Shown here piece after piece: positions 39,001 to 45,159 of a stretch of DNA of 64,000 nt. The position numbers and the translations under genes are program-made. Source of the stretch: Bdellovibrio sp. qaytius (GTDB lineage Bacteria; Bdellovibrionota; Bdellovibrionia; Bdellovibrionales; Bdellovibrionaceae); assembly GCA_004011035.1 (NCBI GenBank), contig CP025734.1, forward strand, positions 2,936,001 to 3,000,000, written 5' to 3'. Position 1 is the stretch's first letter. Each line of letters begins with the position of its first letter. The notes below the pieces were generated by a model. It saw nothing but the letters and a program-made list of their open reading frames with translations, was not told the origin of the DNA and searched no databases.

Positions 39001-40535
39001 GATGTACCACCTAAAGTTAATGGCGTCGTCACAGTGACTGAAGTCACTTTATTATTAAAAATTAAAAAATTAGCTGCAGATAAATAACCATCTACTGCAG
39101 TTGTAGCTGCTGGCATTGCAATCGTCGGAGTTTGACCACCCGTTGAAGTTAATGGCGCTGTTGCAGAAACATTTGTTACGCTTCCTGCCGTCGGGTTAAC
39201 CCAAGCCATTTGACCTGAACCTGTCGTACCTAGCACGTAACCACTTACTGGTGCTGTGTTTGGTAAAGTTAGCGCATAACTTACTGCTAATGCTGCTGGA
39301 ACATTTATCATCGCATACTGCGTGTTAGCCGCGTTATACAGGAATAAGTTTCTAGTTGAATTATTAGTTGATGAAATTGTATTAACAGAAGTATTTCCAG
39401 AACCATCACGTTTCATGATTGTGCTATTAACTACTGCTGCCGTTGCCGCAATTGTATCACCAACACTAGTTGAAATCGCCGAAGCAGTACGACCGCCAAC
39501 GGTTGCAACAACTGTTGTTGAAACTAAACCAGTTACATCACCACCCAATGGAGTTGTAGCTTGTAATGCACCAACGATACGAGCGTCGTCACCAGCTGCT
39601 ACCGAGCCCGCAGTTGTTCCAACATTTAAAGTAATTAATGCATCTACTGTTGGATTAAACGAAGGCGCTGCTCCACTAATTGTAATATACGGTGTGCTTG
39701 AAGACGTAATTGATTGAACTGTACCGGCACTACCTTGTTTAGCAATCCAGTTTGTACCGTTGTAGTAAAGAACCTCTCCACCGATAAAAGTAGAACTCAC
39801 AGCGGTTAGCGGTCGACCAAAAATTCGACTTAATACAGTTGCTGATTGAACTCCTGTAATATCGCCTTCAAGTGGATCTGTGAAACGAGCTACAGCACCA
39901 GCAGAAGTAATATAGTAAGAACTCTGACCGATCAGCGTGTTCATTAATTCTGTGAAATGCGCTCCTGTTAATGCAGGAAGACCCGTTTGTGGAACTCCAC
40001 TATTAGCTACTCTTAATAAGCTGCTCGCACCAAATCCACCAACAGCATTTGTATTTAAAGCTTCGATCGCTAACGGAACATAGTTAATATCTTGCGAAGG
40101 TAATGGCTCATATGTCGCGCCACCATTAATTGAGAAGTAAACATTTAAACGACGCGCATTTGCTGTACCAGGTGCAACACCACCGTTAATACAAGTCATC
40201 GTGCGTGTTGAGTCAGTAATAAACACATCTTGAAAGTTAGTGGCTAAAGGTAAACTCGAAGTACCACCATTAACAGTTAACGTAAAGTTACCATCACCAG
40301 GCGTTAAATTCTGATTTTGAATTTCTTGATAAAGCACACAAGTTGTTAATGTTGGATGCACGATTTGAAGTAAAAACTTCGCAGCACCAGTTACAGGCGC
40401 ATTACTGTTTTGCGTATCAATAATACGACCATGATAAGTTAATTGCGGTCCGAAAGCTGCAACCTGCGCTTGCGCAGCTAATGAAGCAAACATCATGGCT
40501 AAAATAATGAATAGGCGGCTCATCATATTAATCAT
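27066..40535 (-). CDS. Giant modular fibre protein, mosaic adhesive trimer type
   Basis: A single 4,489-codon frame, 21% of the window. Residues 1-24 are a signal peptide ending AAQAQ. Residues 25-175 are a globular head (LTYHGRI...DINYVPLAIEAL) like the N-terminal domain of Bdellovibrio mosaic adhesive trimer proteins. A very long Thr/Ser/Gly/Ala/Val shaft follows, built of phage-tail-fibre-like units such as TKVTVDGKGRVTSG and GLGYTP. Eight copies of an NITTVQ block recur near residues 637, 941, 1245, 1547, 1975, 2438, 3029 and 3558. Two PRMTTTQRN modules (near 3296 and 3859) are typical of trimeric fibres. The end (about 4380-4489, TFIYDGT...WITGF) resembles a trimeric tip domain; no SDRxxKENI chaperone motif is seen. 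It overlaps the upstream gene by ATGA, with GGAGAG as ribosome site. By family knowledge it should form a surface fibre binding prey or surfaces. Confidence 0.88.
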   Translation of the reverse strand: MINMMSRLFIILAMMFASLAAQAQVAAFGPQLTYHGRIIDTQNSNAPVTGAAKFLLQIVHPTLTTCVLYQEIQNQNLTPGDGNFTLTVNGGTSSLPLATNFQDVFITDSTRTMTCINGGVAPGTANARRLNVYFSINGGATYEPLPSQDINYVPLAIEALNTNAVGGFGASSLLRVANSGVPQTGLPALTGAHFTELMNTLIGQSSYYITSAGAVARFTDPLEGDITGVQSATVLSRIFGRPLTAVSSTFIGGEVLYYNGTNWIAKQGSAGTVQSITSSSTPYITISGAAPSFNPTVDALITLNVGTTAGSVAAGDDARIVGALQATTPLGGDVTGLVSTTVVATVGGRTASAISTSVGDTIAATAAVVNSTIMKRDGSGNTSVNTISSTNNSTRNLFLYNAANTQYAMINVPAALAVSYALTLPNTAPVSGYVLGTTGSGQMAWVNPTAGSVTNVSATAPLTSTGGQTPTIAMPAATTAVDGYLSAANFLIFNNKVTSVTVTTPLTLGGTSLTPQIGLQNSGVSAGTYTKVIVDAKGIVTSGTTLIASDIPNLDASKITTGTLPIARGGTGASALTADGFISVTSAGTALASTICAANEVPFYNGVAWVCKTASSNNSSSTLVIRDSSGNFTANNITTVQNMTVQANLRVQDGMFGNYIGLATPIGLGAAYDITLPSNATPPNVGQVLSVKTGSTSSSILTTWVNALSDALASGSIFVGNASGTAVGVAMSGDATINNTGNLQLISVGTGITSGSQYTKVTVDGKGRVVSGAQLNNADVTAGLGYTPMNSVSSTTPITISGGASNPVIGFANSGVVSGSYGTSALIPNFLVDAFGRITSATLTAYTDATSSTKGIVNVGSNITVTAGTISVTSANVIAAMGSLGGDVSGPLNATVVQTVGGKTSAQISQSVSDTIAATSANSSGTIVRRDASGNFTANNITTVQNMTVQANLRVQDGMFGNYIGLATPIGLGAHYDITLPSNATPPNVGQVLSVATGSTSSSILTTWINALTDSLASGSILVGNASGTATAVTMTGDATMSNTGNFQLVGVGAGVTSGTQYTKVTVDGKGRVTSGAQLNNADVNAGLGYIAMNTVSSTAPITLTGGASNPVIGLANSGVASGAYGTSTLIPFFTIDQFGRITSAGSQVYTDATSATKGIVNIGQNITVSAGTISLTNANIVAALGQIGGDVSGTLANTVVMTVGGKTSAQISQSVSDTIAATSLNSSSTIVKRDNNGDFTANNITTVQDMTVQRNLRVQNGMTNYIGITTPIATPNYDIVLPNNAVAPSMNMVLGVASGSTSATIATNWVSVLLSQLASGQIYVGNASGTASAVTVAGDATLSNTGNINLVNVGAGITSGTQYTKVTVDGKGRIVSGAQLNNADVNAGLGYIAMNTVSSTAPITLTGGASNPVIGLANSGVASGSYGTSTLIPFFTIDQFGRITSAGSQVYTDATSATKGIVNIGANITVSAGTISLTNANIVSALGQIGGDVSGTLANTVVMTVGGKTSAQISQSVSDTIAATAANSSGTIVKRDASGNFSANNITTVQDMTVQRNLRVQDGSVGGYIGLTTPVGVANYDIVLPGNGAPSIGQVLSVASGTTSATIRTSWINALTDVLASGTIFVGNAAGVASGVPMTGDATINNIGNLQLISVGAGVTSGTQYTKLTVDGKGRVTSGAQLNNADVVSGLGYVPMNTVSATAPIALTGGASNPVISLNFSGVASATYPKVSVDLWGRVTSGSNLNNADVVTGLGYTPTNVVSTTAPLTLTGGASNPVLGLANSGVTSGVYPKVTVDVWGRVTSGSNLAYADVVTGLGYTPVAVVSASLPIVLVGSSSAPVITLATSGVSSGTYGSNTLIPSFIVDAWGRITSATTQAYADATSGTKGIVQIGSNITVTTGTISITSANVIAAMGTLGGDVSGTLNATVVQTVGGRTAANIATTVDAVASATANNSSGTIVRRDASGNFTANNITTVQDMTVQRNLRVQDGSVGGYIGLTTPVGVANYDIVLPGNGAPSIGQVLSVASGTTSATIRTSWINALTDVLASGTIFVGNAAGVASGVPMTGDATINNIGNLQLISVGAGVTSGTQYTKLTVDGKGRVTSGAQLNNADIVTALGFTPADDSVSGTYLRKANNLSDLTSSATARTNLGLGTLAVANSIDLGGASATGIIADARLLSWANVVSGTVYTRVTIDGKGRVTSGGQLLNADINAALGYVPMASVSSTSPITLTGGASNPTIGLALSGVTSGTYPKVSVDLWGRVTSGSNLAFADVVTGLGYTPVQIVSAAAPIFLTGPASAPVINLANSGVTAGSYGSTTLIPNFIVDAWGRVTSATAVAFADATSGTKGIVQVGQNITVTAGTISVTSANVIAAMGSLGGDVSGTLNATVVQTVGGKTAAQIATAVVDVASATSANSSGTIVRRDASGNFTANNITTVQDLTVQANLRIKDGNFGNSISLATPIALSASYTMILPDNSTVPVAGQILAVASGSTATNVLTRWMNTLSDALPTGFMYVGNVSGVATGVAMSGDATMSTSGNLQLISVGAGVTSGTQYTKVTVDGKGRVTSAGQLASSDVVTALGYTPADDAVSGTYLRKANNLSDLTSSSTARTNLGLGTFATANTIDLGGASATGIIADARLLSWANVVSGTVYTRVTIDGKGRVTSGGQLLNADINAALGYVPMNTVSSTSPITLTGGASNPTIGLAFSGVTSGTYPKVSVDLWGRVTSGSNLAFADVVTGLGYTPVQIVSATSPIFLTGPASSPVINLSLSGVTSGTYPKVSVDLWGRVTSGSNLNNADVITGLGYTPTNTVSATAPLSISGGASNPVISLNTTGVTSGVYPKVTVDAWGRVTSGSGLAFTDVTTALGYTPVQIVSATSPLFLTGPSSAPVINLSNSGVTAGVYGSATAIPSFTVDAFGRVTAVSSSAYADATGASKGIVQIGNNITLSTGTISITSANVIAAMGALGGDVSGTLSATVVQTVGGKTSAQISQSVSDTIAASSANSSGTIVKRDNNGDFTARNITTVQNMTVQGNLRVQNGVLNYIGITTPVAGTSYDIILPDNSVSPIPGQVLAAASGSTSALVSTHWVNALTDALANGLIYMGNASGTATGVAVTGDATMANTGVLTLASVGAGVTSGSVYTKVTVDGKGRVVTGAQLASSDVTTALGYTPAGTVSSTAPITISGVGSAPVIGLANSGVTAGTYNKVTVDVFGRVTSSSALTAADVTTALTYTPVNRAGDTMTGGLTLTTVSATNIIASGTLALGATAATAGSILEVSSTAKGILIPRMTTTQRNAIVSGAAQDSLQIFNLTTRAFEYYDAGAVTWRQMVTNNTALTSLNGSASSTQTFAFGSAGTSFGVVTGTNGVHTFSIPMAASAGVTQGALTNTQYQSFVDKVTSVSGVAGQIVITGGVSTPTVGLASTTVTAATYGSSSTISVVTYDAFGRATGVTSSTLRLASTTETGVVQVGSNISVTAGTISVTSANVIAAVGANLAGDVTGSLSATVVATVGGKTAAQIATTVVDVASATSANSSGTIVRRDASGNFIANNITTVQDMTVQRNLRIQNGLTNSIGIFTPVGTPNYDIVLPDNNVVPPVGYGIGISAATSATVQTTWVPLMNGSIASGTFYVGNASGVATAVLMSGDATMTNSGAVNLASVGAGVTSGTQYTKVRVDGKGRVTSGSALALADVVGALGYTPAGTVSSTAPITISGVGSAPVIGLANSGVTAATYGTSFTMPIITVDAFGRITTITSQTLRLADTVNPGTVLVGSNITVTAGTISVTSGNVIAALAYTPVNRGGDTMTGGLTATAISATTIIASGTLSVGTNAAPTAGSIVDIGSTTLGFLMPRMTTTQRNLLVSGAAQNGMQIYNTTTGTVDYFDNSVPAWKQIVTSLSAMTSLNGSASSTQLFSTGSAGTSFGVVTTNGTHTFNFPMAATTGVTQGALSNTQYQAFVDKVTSVAGVAGQITITGGVSTPTVGLVSTTVTAATYGSSFTIPIVTVDMFGRLTSVASQTLRVADTVQTGVVSIGANITVNGAGQISLTSTNVANAFGSGLLGDVTGTLSATVVAAVGGKTSAQVSQSVSDTINATSANTASTLVKRDANGDFNARYSYQQRSIISGTTSGNLTFLASAATTSYSLTYPAAQGASGQVLANNGSGVLSWVTGLTNALASGTVYLGDASGVAQQVALSGDVTMTNSGVVTLASTIAAATVGSSSAIPVITYDAKGRLTTVTTTTYTDATSSVKGVISVPSTSNLTVTAGALSLTSTGIASAFGIQPARTFYSGPLAGASATPGFRMLASTDLPTSGTTGVWLNGGNSFGTTTIFGTMDNNNLVFKTNSITRLTIDTATSATMTAAVSAAAFSGQAYAAVNALVSQTATVNIDANLGNVVTFTTTAAPASHQVYVTNVKPGAAYTFSVIGAGANVAPLNIYCNGTAAANLATYVPANGTRVSGGSKNKTIYTFIYDGTDCLVTWITGF
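34191..34586 (-). repeat. 396-base repeat, copy 1
   Basis: Nearly identical to 35475-35870 with only one mismatch (34224 versus 35508); 362 bases (34225-34586) are identical. Other module pairs differ every few codons, so this is a recent copy. Confidence 0.9.
35475..35870 (-). repeat. 396-base repeat, copy 2
   Basis: Partner of 34191-34586, offset exactly 1,284 bases (428 codons), so the reading frame is kept. Confidence 0.9.
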
Positions 40536-41668
40536 GGATACTCTCCATACATTAATCCTTGAGCGTTTAAGTAGACTCTATATCTACCTGATGCCGTCGG
40601 AACAATAGTTCCCTGCATCGGACTACCAAGTGAAGCTTGCGTAAAAAATCTATCGCTATCAACACAACCAACAGCTACTGGTGAAAGTGGAATAGTTCCG
40701 CTTGAACCACCGGCACAAGTTGGTGTGTGCACAGTCGCAGATGCAATAAAGGCCTGCTGACTGCTTGAAACAAATTCGCGCACTAAAAATTGATAACGAT
40801 CTAACGTGCGTACAAATACGTGATTAGATTCTTCTAATGGCACTCCTGGATTTTTATTATTAAACCCATTACGTGCTGTTACATAAACTTCATAAAGCGT
40901 ACTGTCGTCTAACGTATTATTCGGGCTAGAAATCCAATATGGATTCGTTGCATTACGAACTTCAGTGAAAAGCGTTTGCGAAGCCGCTGGCGACGCTTGG
41001 TAAACTGGCGCTATCGCCGTATAACTTGATGGCAATAAAGATTGGTCATCAACTTTTTTGTAATATAAGTAATAACGTGCAGAACTTCCATCCATATAAT
41101 CAGCTTCAGACCAATGCACAATGATAGATTGTCTAAAACCTTCGTTTTTTGTAATTCTGAATGGACCTGGTTTTTCTACGCGACGAACAGTTAATTTAAA
41201 TGAAGTTGATACGTACGTCCAGAAATCGAATACATCAACTGTGATATCAACTTGCTTAGAAGCTGTCACAGATGAAGAACGAACATTTAAAATACAATTA
41301 GGATAAGTGCCAGTGACCGTCATATTAGCAGACTGGATAACTGCATTATCAGATGAGCGCGCACCCACGTTAATATTACTACAAAATAAAAATGTATCTG
41401 GATCGCTAATTTGAAATGGCAATTGAACAATATCGTTCTCATCCATTTCAACATCGCTAATCGGAGAAATTGTTGGAGGCAGAGATTCGGTGCGAAGACC
41501 TGGAGTGTATCCTGATGAGATCTCAGAATTTTTTCCACCAAGTAAATTAAAATTACAACCTGAAATAAAAAATGTTTGCGCAAGAATAATTAACGACATC
41601 ACAAACGCAGATTTGTTGCCTTTGTATGCTAGAAATAAAAATGAATAGAACTTCATTTTTTGCTTCAA
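40532..41668 (-). CDS. Lipoprotein with Ig-like and fibronectin-like domains
   Basis: Exported lipoprotein of 378 aa, first gene of the fibre operon. The start is TTG 41668, 11 bases after AGGAGA; an in-frame ATG 41656 has no ribosome site. The signal is unusually long and ends in lipobox ISGC (Cys38). Residues 60-145 carry the PPTISPISDVEMDEND opening of an Ig/cadherin-like domain. Residues 145-260 form a fibronectin type III-like domain (GPFRITKNEGFRQSIIVHWSEA). The last 110 residues are unique. It overlaps the fibre gene by ATGA. As an outer-membrane lipoprotein with binding modules it may anchor or guide the fibre (inference). Confidence 0.8.
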   Translation of the reverse strand: MKQKMKFYSFLFLAYKGNKSAFVMSLIILAQTFFISGCNFNLLGGKNSEISSGYTPGLRTESLPPTISPISDVEMDENDIVQLPFQISDPDTFLFCSNINVGARSSDNAVIQSANMTVTGTYPNCILNVRSSSVTASKQVDITVDVFDFWTYVSTSFKLTVRRVEKPGPFRITKNEGFRQSIIVHWSEADYMDGSSARYYLYYKKVDDQSLLPSSYTAIAPVYQASPAASQTLFTEVRNATNPYWISSPNNTLDDSTLYEVYVTARNGFNNKNPGVPLEESNHVFVRTLDRYQFLVREFVSSSQQAFIASATVHTPTCAGGSSGTIPLSPVAVGCVDSDRFFTQASLGSPMQGTIVPTASGRYRVYLNAQGLMYGEYP

Positions 41669-41901
41669 GTTAATTTTTTCTCCTACTACGTCCCACTATT
41701 AACACTTTCTTAAATATTACCATGGGTTAACCATGAATATTTTTTTTAGGCACAAAAAATGCCTAATCATTTTTAGCTGCACCAGAGTGGTACACTTACT
41801 ATTATTTTGTCTTGAAATAAGATTTTTTTTAACAGGTGCGATGCAAGACTAGACAAGTTCTAGTCTTAAGGGCTAAGACTAGCCTCGACCGATTTTGAAG
41901 A
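41669..41901 (-). promoter_or_regulatory. Leader/promoter region of the fibre operon with three dyads
   Basis: No ORF. Three perfect inverted repeats are packed here. CATGG/CCATG lies at 41721-41735, around GTTAA. TTAGGCA (41746-41752) pairs with TGCCTAA (41760-41766). AAGACTAGA (41845-41853) pairs with TCTAGTCTT (41859-41867), and a further AAGACTAG follows at 41875-41882. None is followed by a T-run on the minus strand, so they are not classical terminators. The ribosome site AGGAGA is at the operon end. Promoter boxes are not clear. Confidence 0.5.
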
Positions 41902-43209
41902 CTAATTGCTTGGGTTGTCAGCCTTGATAGAAGCCTCAGACCAGTCTTTGAGCTTCCAAGAATATGTGAATAGCATTGCTAACTCTTTTGCATTCTGAGT
42001 CTCAATTGAAGTATCTTGCGATGCCATTGAATAACGAATTGTACCTTTTAAATATTCTTCAATACGATCATGAGTGACTGAAAATTCAATGCTTTGACCA
42101 GAGCCTGCATGCACATCTACGGTACTGACCTTAGTCGCACCCAACGTAAAATATTTTAACTCTGTATCGAATCTAAATTTACCAGCTTGATGAATCATGT
42201 AACTTAAATCAACGAACAATGACGGCACATTCGCTGAATAAACTTGAACTCCACATAGTGAAACGTCGTTCACAGAACAAAGATTTCCTTGTAACGCTGC
42301 AAAGTTAAAAACGTAATACAACTTATCAAACTGACGTAATCCAAGCCCGATTCCCCAGCTGCCTTTTTCATAGCGAGCTTCCGCTTGCAAACTTGTCAAC
42401 AAACGATCGCCGCCATCGATGGGTACGCTTTTAATATCTGGCAACATTTGATTATTTTGCAATTCAAGTTGTAATACTGTTTTTACATTTTCGTTCCAGT
42501 AATTGTTCCAACCAAAACCCGCTGCTAAGTTTAGTTTTGAAAGTAATAATCCATTTTTTTGTTTTCCAGGAGCTGCATTCGAATCAACCCCATCGTAACG
42601 ATTGTTGTACGCACCAAAATTAGCAAATATAGATGAATAACGAGTAATACACTCTGATCCAGTCCACTCACCTTCGCAAATCATACGGTATCTTAAAGCT
42701 TCAGAGATGTTATCTTGCGATTTACCCGTGGCTTCAACGTCTTGCTCATCAGTGGGTTTACCACCAACTATTTGACCAAAGGCATCGGGTTTTTCGACGG
42801 GCACTTCTGCATTGATTGCAGGAGCTACGGTTCCCGAAACTGGCGTCGATGTCGTTAAAACTTTTTCGGTTGTAATTTCACGGTATTCTTTTTCATTTAC
42901 GATCACTTTAAAAGGCATGACTTCTTGTTCGCAATCAAACGGTAAAATGACGACCGTGCCCGGTTCGATCACATTCGGATTTTTGAAATTATTAATTTTT
43001 AGAAGTGTATTAATTGAACCTTTTTTACCGAACACAGGCTCTAGGCCAAATTTTCTAAGAATTGCTGCAGGATAATCACCTTTGAGCATGCGGTACTTGG
43101 TGGTTTTAATCACTGGTGTACAGATTGGCTTAACTTGAGCTGCTTCAACAGATAAAGTTGCTAGCATGCCCGATAGGATAACCCACAGAATTAGACTTAT
43201 TCTTCGCAT
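41902..43209 (-). CDS. LysM-type domain plus outer-membrane beta-barrel-like protein
   Basis: Exported protein of 435 aa with signal peptide ending SVEAAQ. Residues 37-92 look like a LysM-type peptidoglycan-binding unit (YRMLKGDYPAAILRKFG...VIEPGTVVILPF). A Pro/Val/Thr linker of about 60 residues follows. From about 170 on, alternating hydrophobic/polar strands with aromatic ends (for example GWNNYWNENVKTVLQLELQ, SWGIGLGLRQF, LAMLFTYSWKL) suggest an outer-membrane beta-barrel of 10-12 strands. This layout would tie the outer membrane to the wall. It follows the TPR lipoprotein by 46 bases and precedes the fibre operon, so an assembly or anchoring role is possible. Confidence 0.7.
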   Translation of the reverse strand: MRRISLILWVILSGMLATLSVEAAQVKPICTPVIKTTKYRMLKGDYPAAILRKFGLEPVFGKKGSINTLLKINNFKNPNVIEPGTVVILPFDCEQEVMPFKVIVNEKEYREITTEKVLTTSTPVSGTVAPAINAEVPVEKPDAFGQIVGGKPTDEQDVEATGKSQDNISEALRYRMICEGEWTGSECITRYSSIFANFGAYNNRYDGVDSNAAPGKQKNGLLLSKLNLAAGFGWNNYWNENVKTVLQLELQNNQMLPDIKSVPIDGGDRLLTSLQAEARYEKGSWGIGLGLRQFDKLYYVFNFAALQGNLCSVNDVSLCGVQVYSANVPSLFVDLSYMIHQAGKFRFDTELKYFTLGATKVSTVDVHAGSGQSIEFSVTHDRIEEYLKGTIRYSMASQDTSIETQNAKELAMLFTYSWKLKDWSEASIKADNPSN

Positions 43210-43255
43210 ACTTAATTATCTGTTAACAATTTGAATTTAATCAATGATCTTGCGG

Positions 43256-45004
43256 TTATGGATCATCTAGACTAGCCGGAAGTCGATTTCCGCTACTGTC
43301 TGTTTGCAAGCGCTCGTGCTCAGATTGAAATTTAAAATAATCAAACTCAGACTTAATTTTTGCATCAGCTTGCAAGGCCGCAGCTTTCTGTTGAAATTCT
43401 TTATTTTTCGAAGTTAAGACATTTCTTTGATAGATATCAGCCAAAGACTCAGCAAAGAAAATCTCGTTTGGCTCGGCATCATAAAACTCTTCAAACAATT
43501 TAACAGCACCGGCCATCTTATCTTGTTGTAATAATGCCCACGCCAATAACGGCTTAATGTTTTTATTTTTAGTTTTAAGTTCTATGGCCTTACTAGCTAA
43601 GTATTCAAGTTCTGAGTATGGTTTTTTCTTATCATACCAAAGTTCGGCTAACACAGAGTAAATTTCTGAATTCTCTGGATTAATTTTTTGCGCAGTTTCA
43701 ATTTGTTTTTTGAAACTTCTCATGTTGTTCATTTTAAAATGCACATAGGCAGCTAAAATTCTTAATTTATCATCTAACGGATACGATCTTATACCCTGCT
43801 CAACCAACGCAATAGCTTCGACGTAACGTTTGCTCCAGATCATATATTGACCATACTCTTGGTATAACTCTAATGAATCCGGACGCAACTGTTGAGCACG
43901 ACGTAATCGGTTTAAAGCTAAATCACTTTGGTTATTCTTCCACTCTAAACGAGCTAACTGAACTTGCGCAGTTGGGTAATACTCAGACCAAGAGGCTAAA
44001 CTTTCTAATGTGCTCGACGCTTCGCCGATGTTGTTTTGCGCTAAGTGAATTTGTGAAATAAAAAATACAGACTGGTCAGACTTTGTAATCTCGTAAAGTT
44101 CTTTATACAGTTCTTCTGCGGTTAAGAAATCACGTTTCAAGAAAAGCACATGCGCAATTTTAAATTCAATGCCCACAGAATCAGGAAAAAATTCTTTTTG
44201 CTTTTTTAATTCAGCAATTGCATCGTCATATTGACCAATACGAATACAGGCCTGTGATAAACGTTCTGAAACATCTAAATCATACGGGTGATATTTCGAA
44301 AACTTAGTTCCTAAAACATATAAATCCTGCCATTTGTGTAAATCGTACTGTAAAGACGACATTTTTTTCATCGTCATCAAATCAAACGGCTTAGCTTGTT
44401 CTGCTTGCTGTAATTCCATGAGCGCTGATTCAAAATTACTTTGTCTTTGTAAAACTTCATAACGACCTAAATGCACACGGTATGATTCTTCACCATTTTT
44501 TTCTAAGCTAACAAGATTAGCCATAGCCGCATCGGCACGTCTCAGATTCAAATTCATTTGATAGATCTTCCATAACGGAAAATTCTCATGACCCATCTCA
44601 AAAAGTTTTTCATTCACAGAAATAACTTTTTCAAATGAATCAGCTGATTCATAAATATCAGAAACTAATTTTAAACGTGAATATTCTAAACTATCAACGC
44701 TGTCTAATTTTTCAAGCTCAATCAAAGCTAAATTGTTTTGATTCTTCTTAAAAAATGAAACACTTAACCAGTATCTAGCATCTTTATTATCTGGATCATG
44801 AAGTAACGCTAATTTAAAATACTCGACCGCTTTGTCATAGTTATTATCGTTTAAATAACCAAGACCCACATCTTTGTAATATTCAGTGCGCGTTGCTTTT
44901 TGTGGAAATAGATCTGAATAAATAGTTTTCTCAGGCACGACAGGGCTCGAGGCACAGCCCCAAACCAAACTACCTAGTACTAATATTAAAAAGATCTTTT
45001 TCAT
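43256..45004 (-). CDS. TPR-repeat lipoprotein
   Basis: Exported lipoprotein of 582 aa with lipobox VWGC. The mature part is a long array of tetratricopeptide repeats, more than ten, for example GLGYLNDNNYDKAVEYFKLA, then repeats each with W/Y-L-G-Y-A-P spacing through about residue 540. The tail is charged. TPR lipoproteins act as scaffolds in secretion, pilus and polysaccharide export machines (family knowledge). The next gene on the strand encodes a LysM/beta-barrel protein, only 46 bases away. Together they could form an outer-membrane platform. The upstream region holds the ACTAGAC/GTCTAGT dyad at 45040-45057. Confidence 0.85.
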   Translation of the reverse strand: MKKIFLILVLGSLVWGCASSPVVPEKTIYSDLFPQKATRTEYYKDVGLGYLNDNNYDKAVEYFKLALLHDPDNKDARYWLSVSFFKKNQNNLALIELEKLDSVDSLEYSRLKLVSDIYESADSFEKVISVNEKLFEMGHENFPLWKIYQMNLNLRRADAAMANLVSLEKNGEESYRVHLGRYEVLQRQSNFESALMELQQAEQAKPFDLMTMKKMSSLQYDLHKWQDLYVLGTKFSKYHPYDLDVSERLSQACIRIGQYDDAIAELKKQKEFFPDSVGIEFKIAHVLFLKRDFLTAEELYKELYEITKSDQSVFFISQIHLAQNNIGEASSTLESLASWSEYYPTAQVQLARLEWKNNQSDLALNRLRRAQQLRPDSLELYQEYGQYMIWSKRYVEAIALVEQGIRSYPLDDKLRILAAYVHFKMNNMRSFKKQIETAQKINPENSEIYSVLAELWYDKKKPYSELEYLASKAIELKTKNKNIKPLLAWALLQQDKMAGAVKLFEEFYDAEPNEIFFAESLADIYQRNVLTSKNKEFQQKAAALQADAKIKSEFDYFKFQSEHERLQTDSSGNRLPASLDDP

Positions 45005-45039
45005 CAGTCTTCTATTCGGCCAAGACCCGACTGGACTGC

Positions 45040-45057
45040 ACTAGACTACGGTCTAGT
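45040..45057. promoter_or_regulatory. Perfect ACTAGAC-TACG-GTCTAGT dyad
   Basis: ACTAGAC (45040-45046) and GTCTAGT (45051-45057), loop TACG, lie 36 bases upstream of the TPR lipoprotein start. No T-run follows, so an operator or RNA hairpin is more likely than a terminator. Confidence 0.5.
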
Positions 45058-45101
45058 TTAGAAAGATTCCCAGGATGACACGCTAATGACGAATACAGAG
45101 C

Positions 45102-45134
45102 AAAAAAAAAGGCCGTTCATTGCTGAACAGCCTT
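45102..45134 (-). terminator. Rho-independent terminator
   Basis: On the minus strand AAAGGCTGTTCA and TGAACGGCCTTT pair with one mismatch around a four-base loop, followed by nine T. It ends the gene at 45160. Confidence 0.92.
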
Positions 45135-45159
45135 TGAAATTAACAATTAATCTTAAAAA

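Noticed and set aside
27521-39717. Many plus-strand ORFs of 60-131 codons across the fibre gene
   Set aside because: They lie antisense to the fibre frame, repeat with its modules (two are identical because the DNA is repeated), and have no ribosome sites or family features.
41845-41867. AAGACTAGA/TCTAGTCTT hairpin as a terminator for the LysM gene
   Set aside because: No T-run follows on either strand and the stem is only 9 bp AT-rich.
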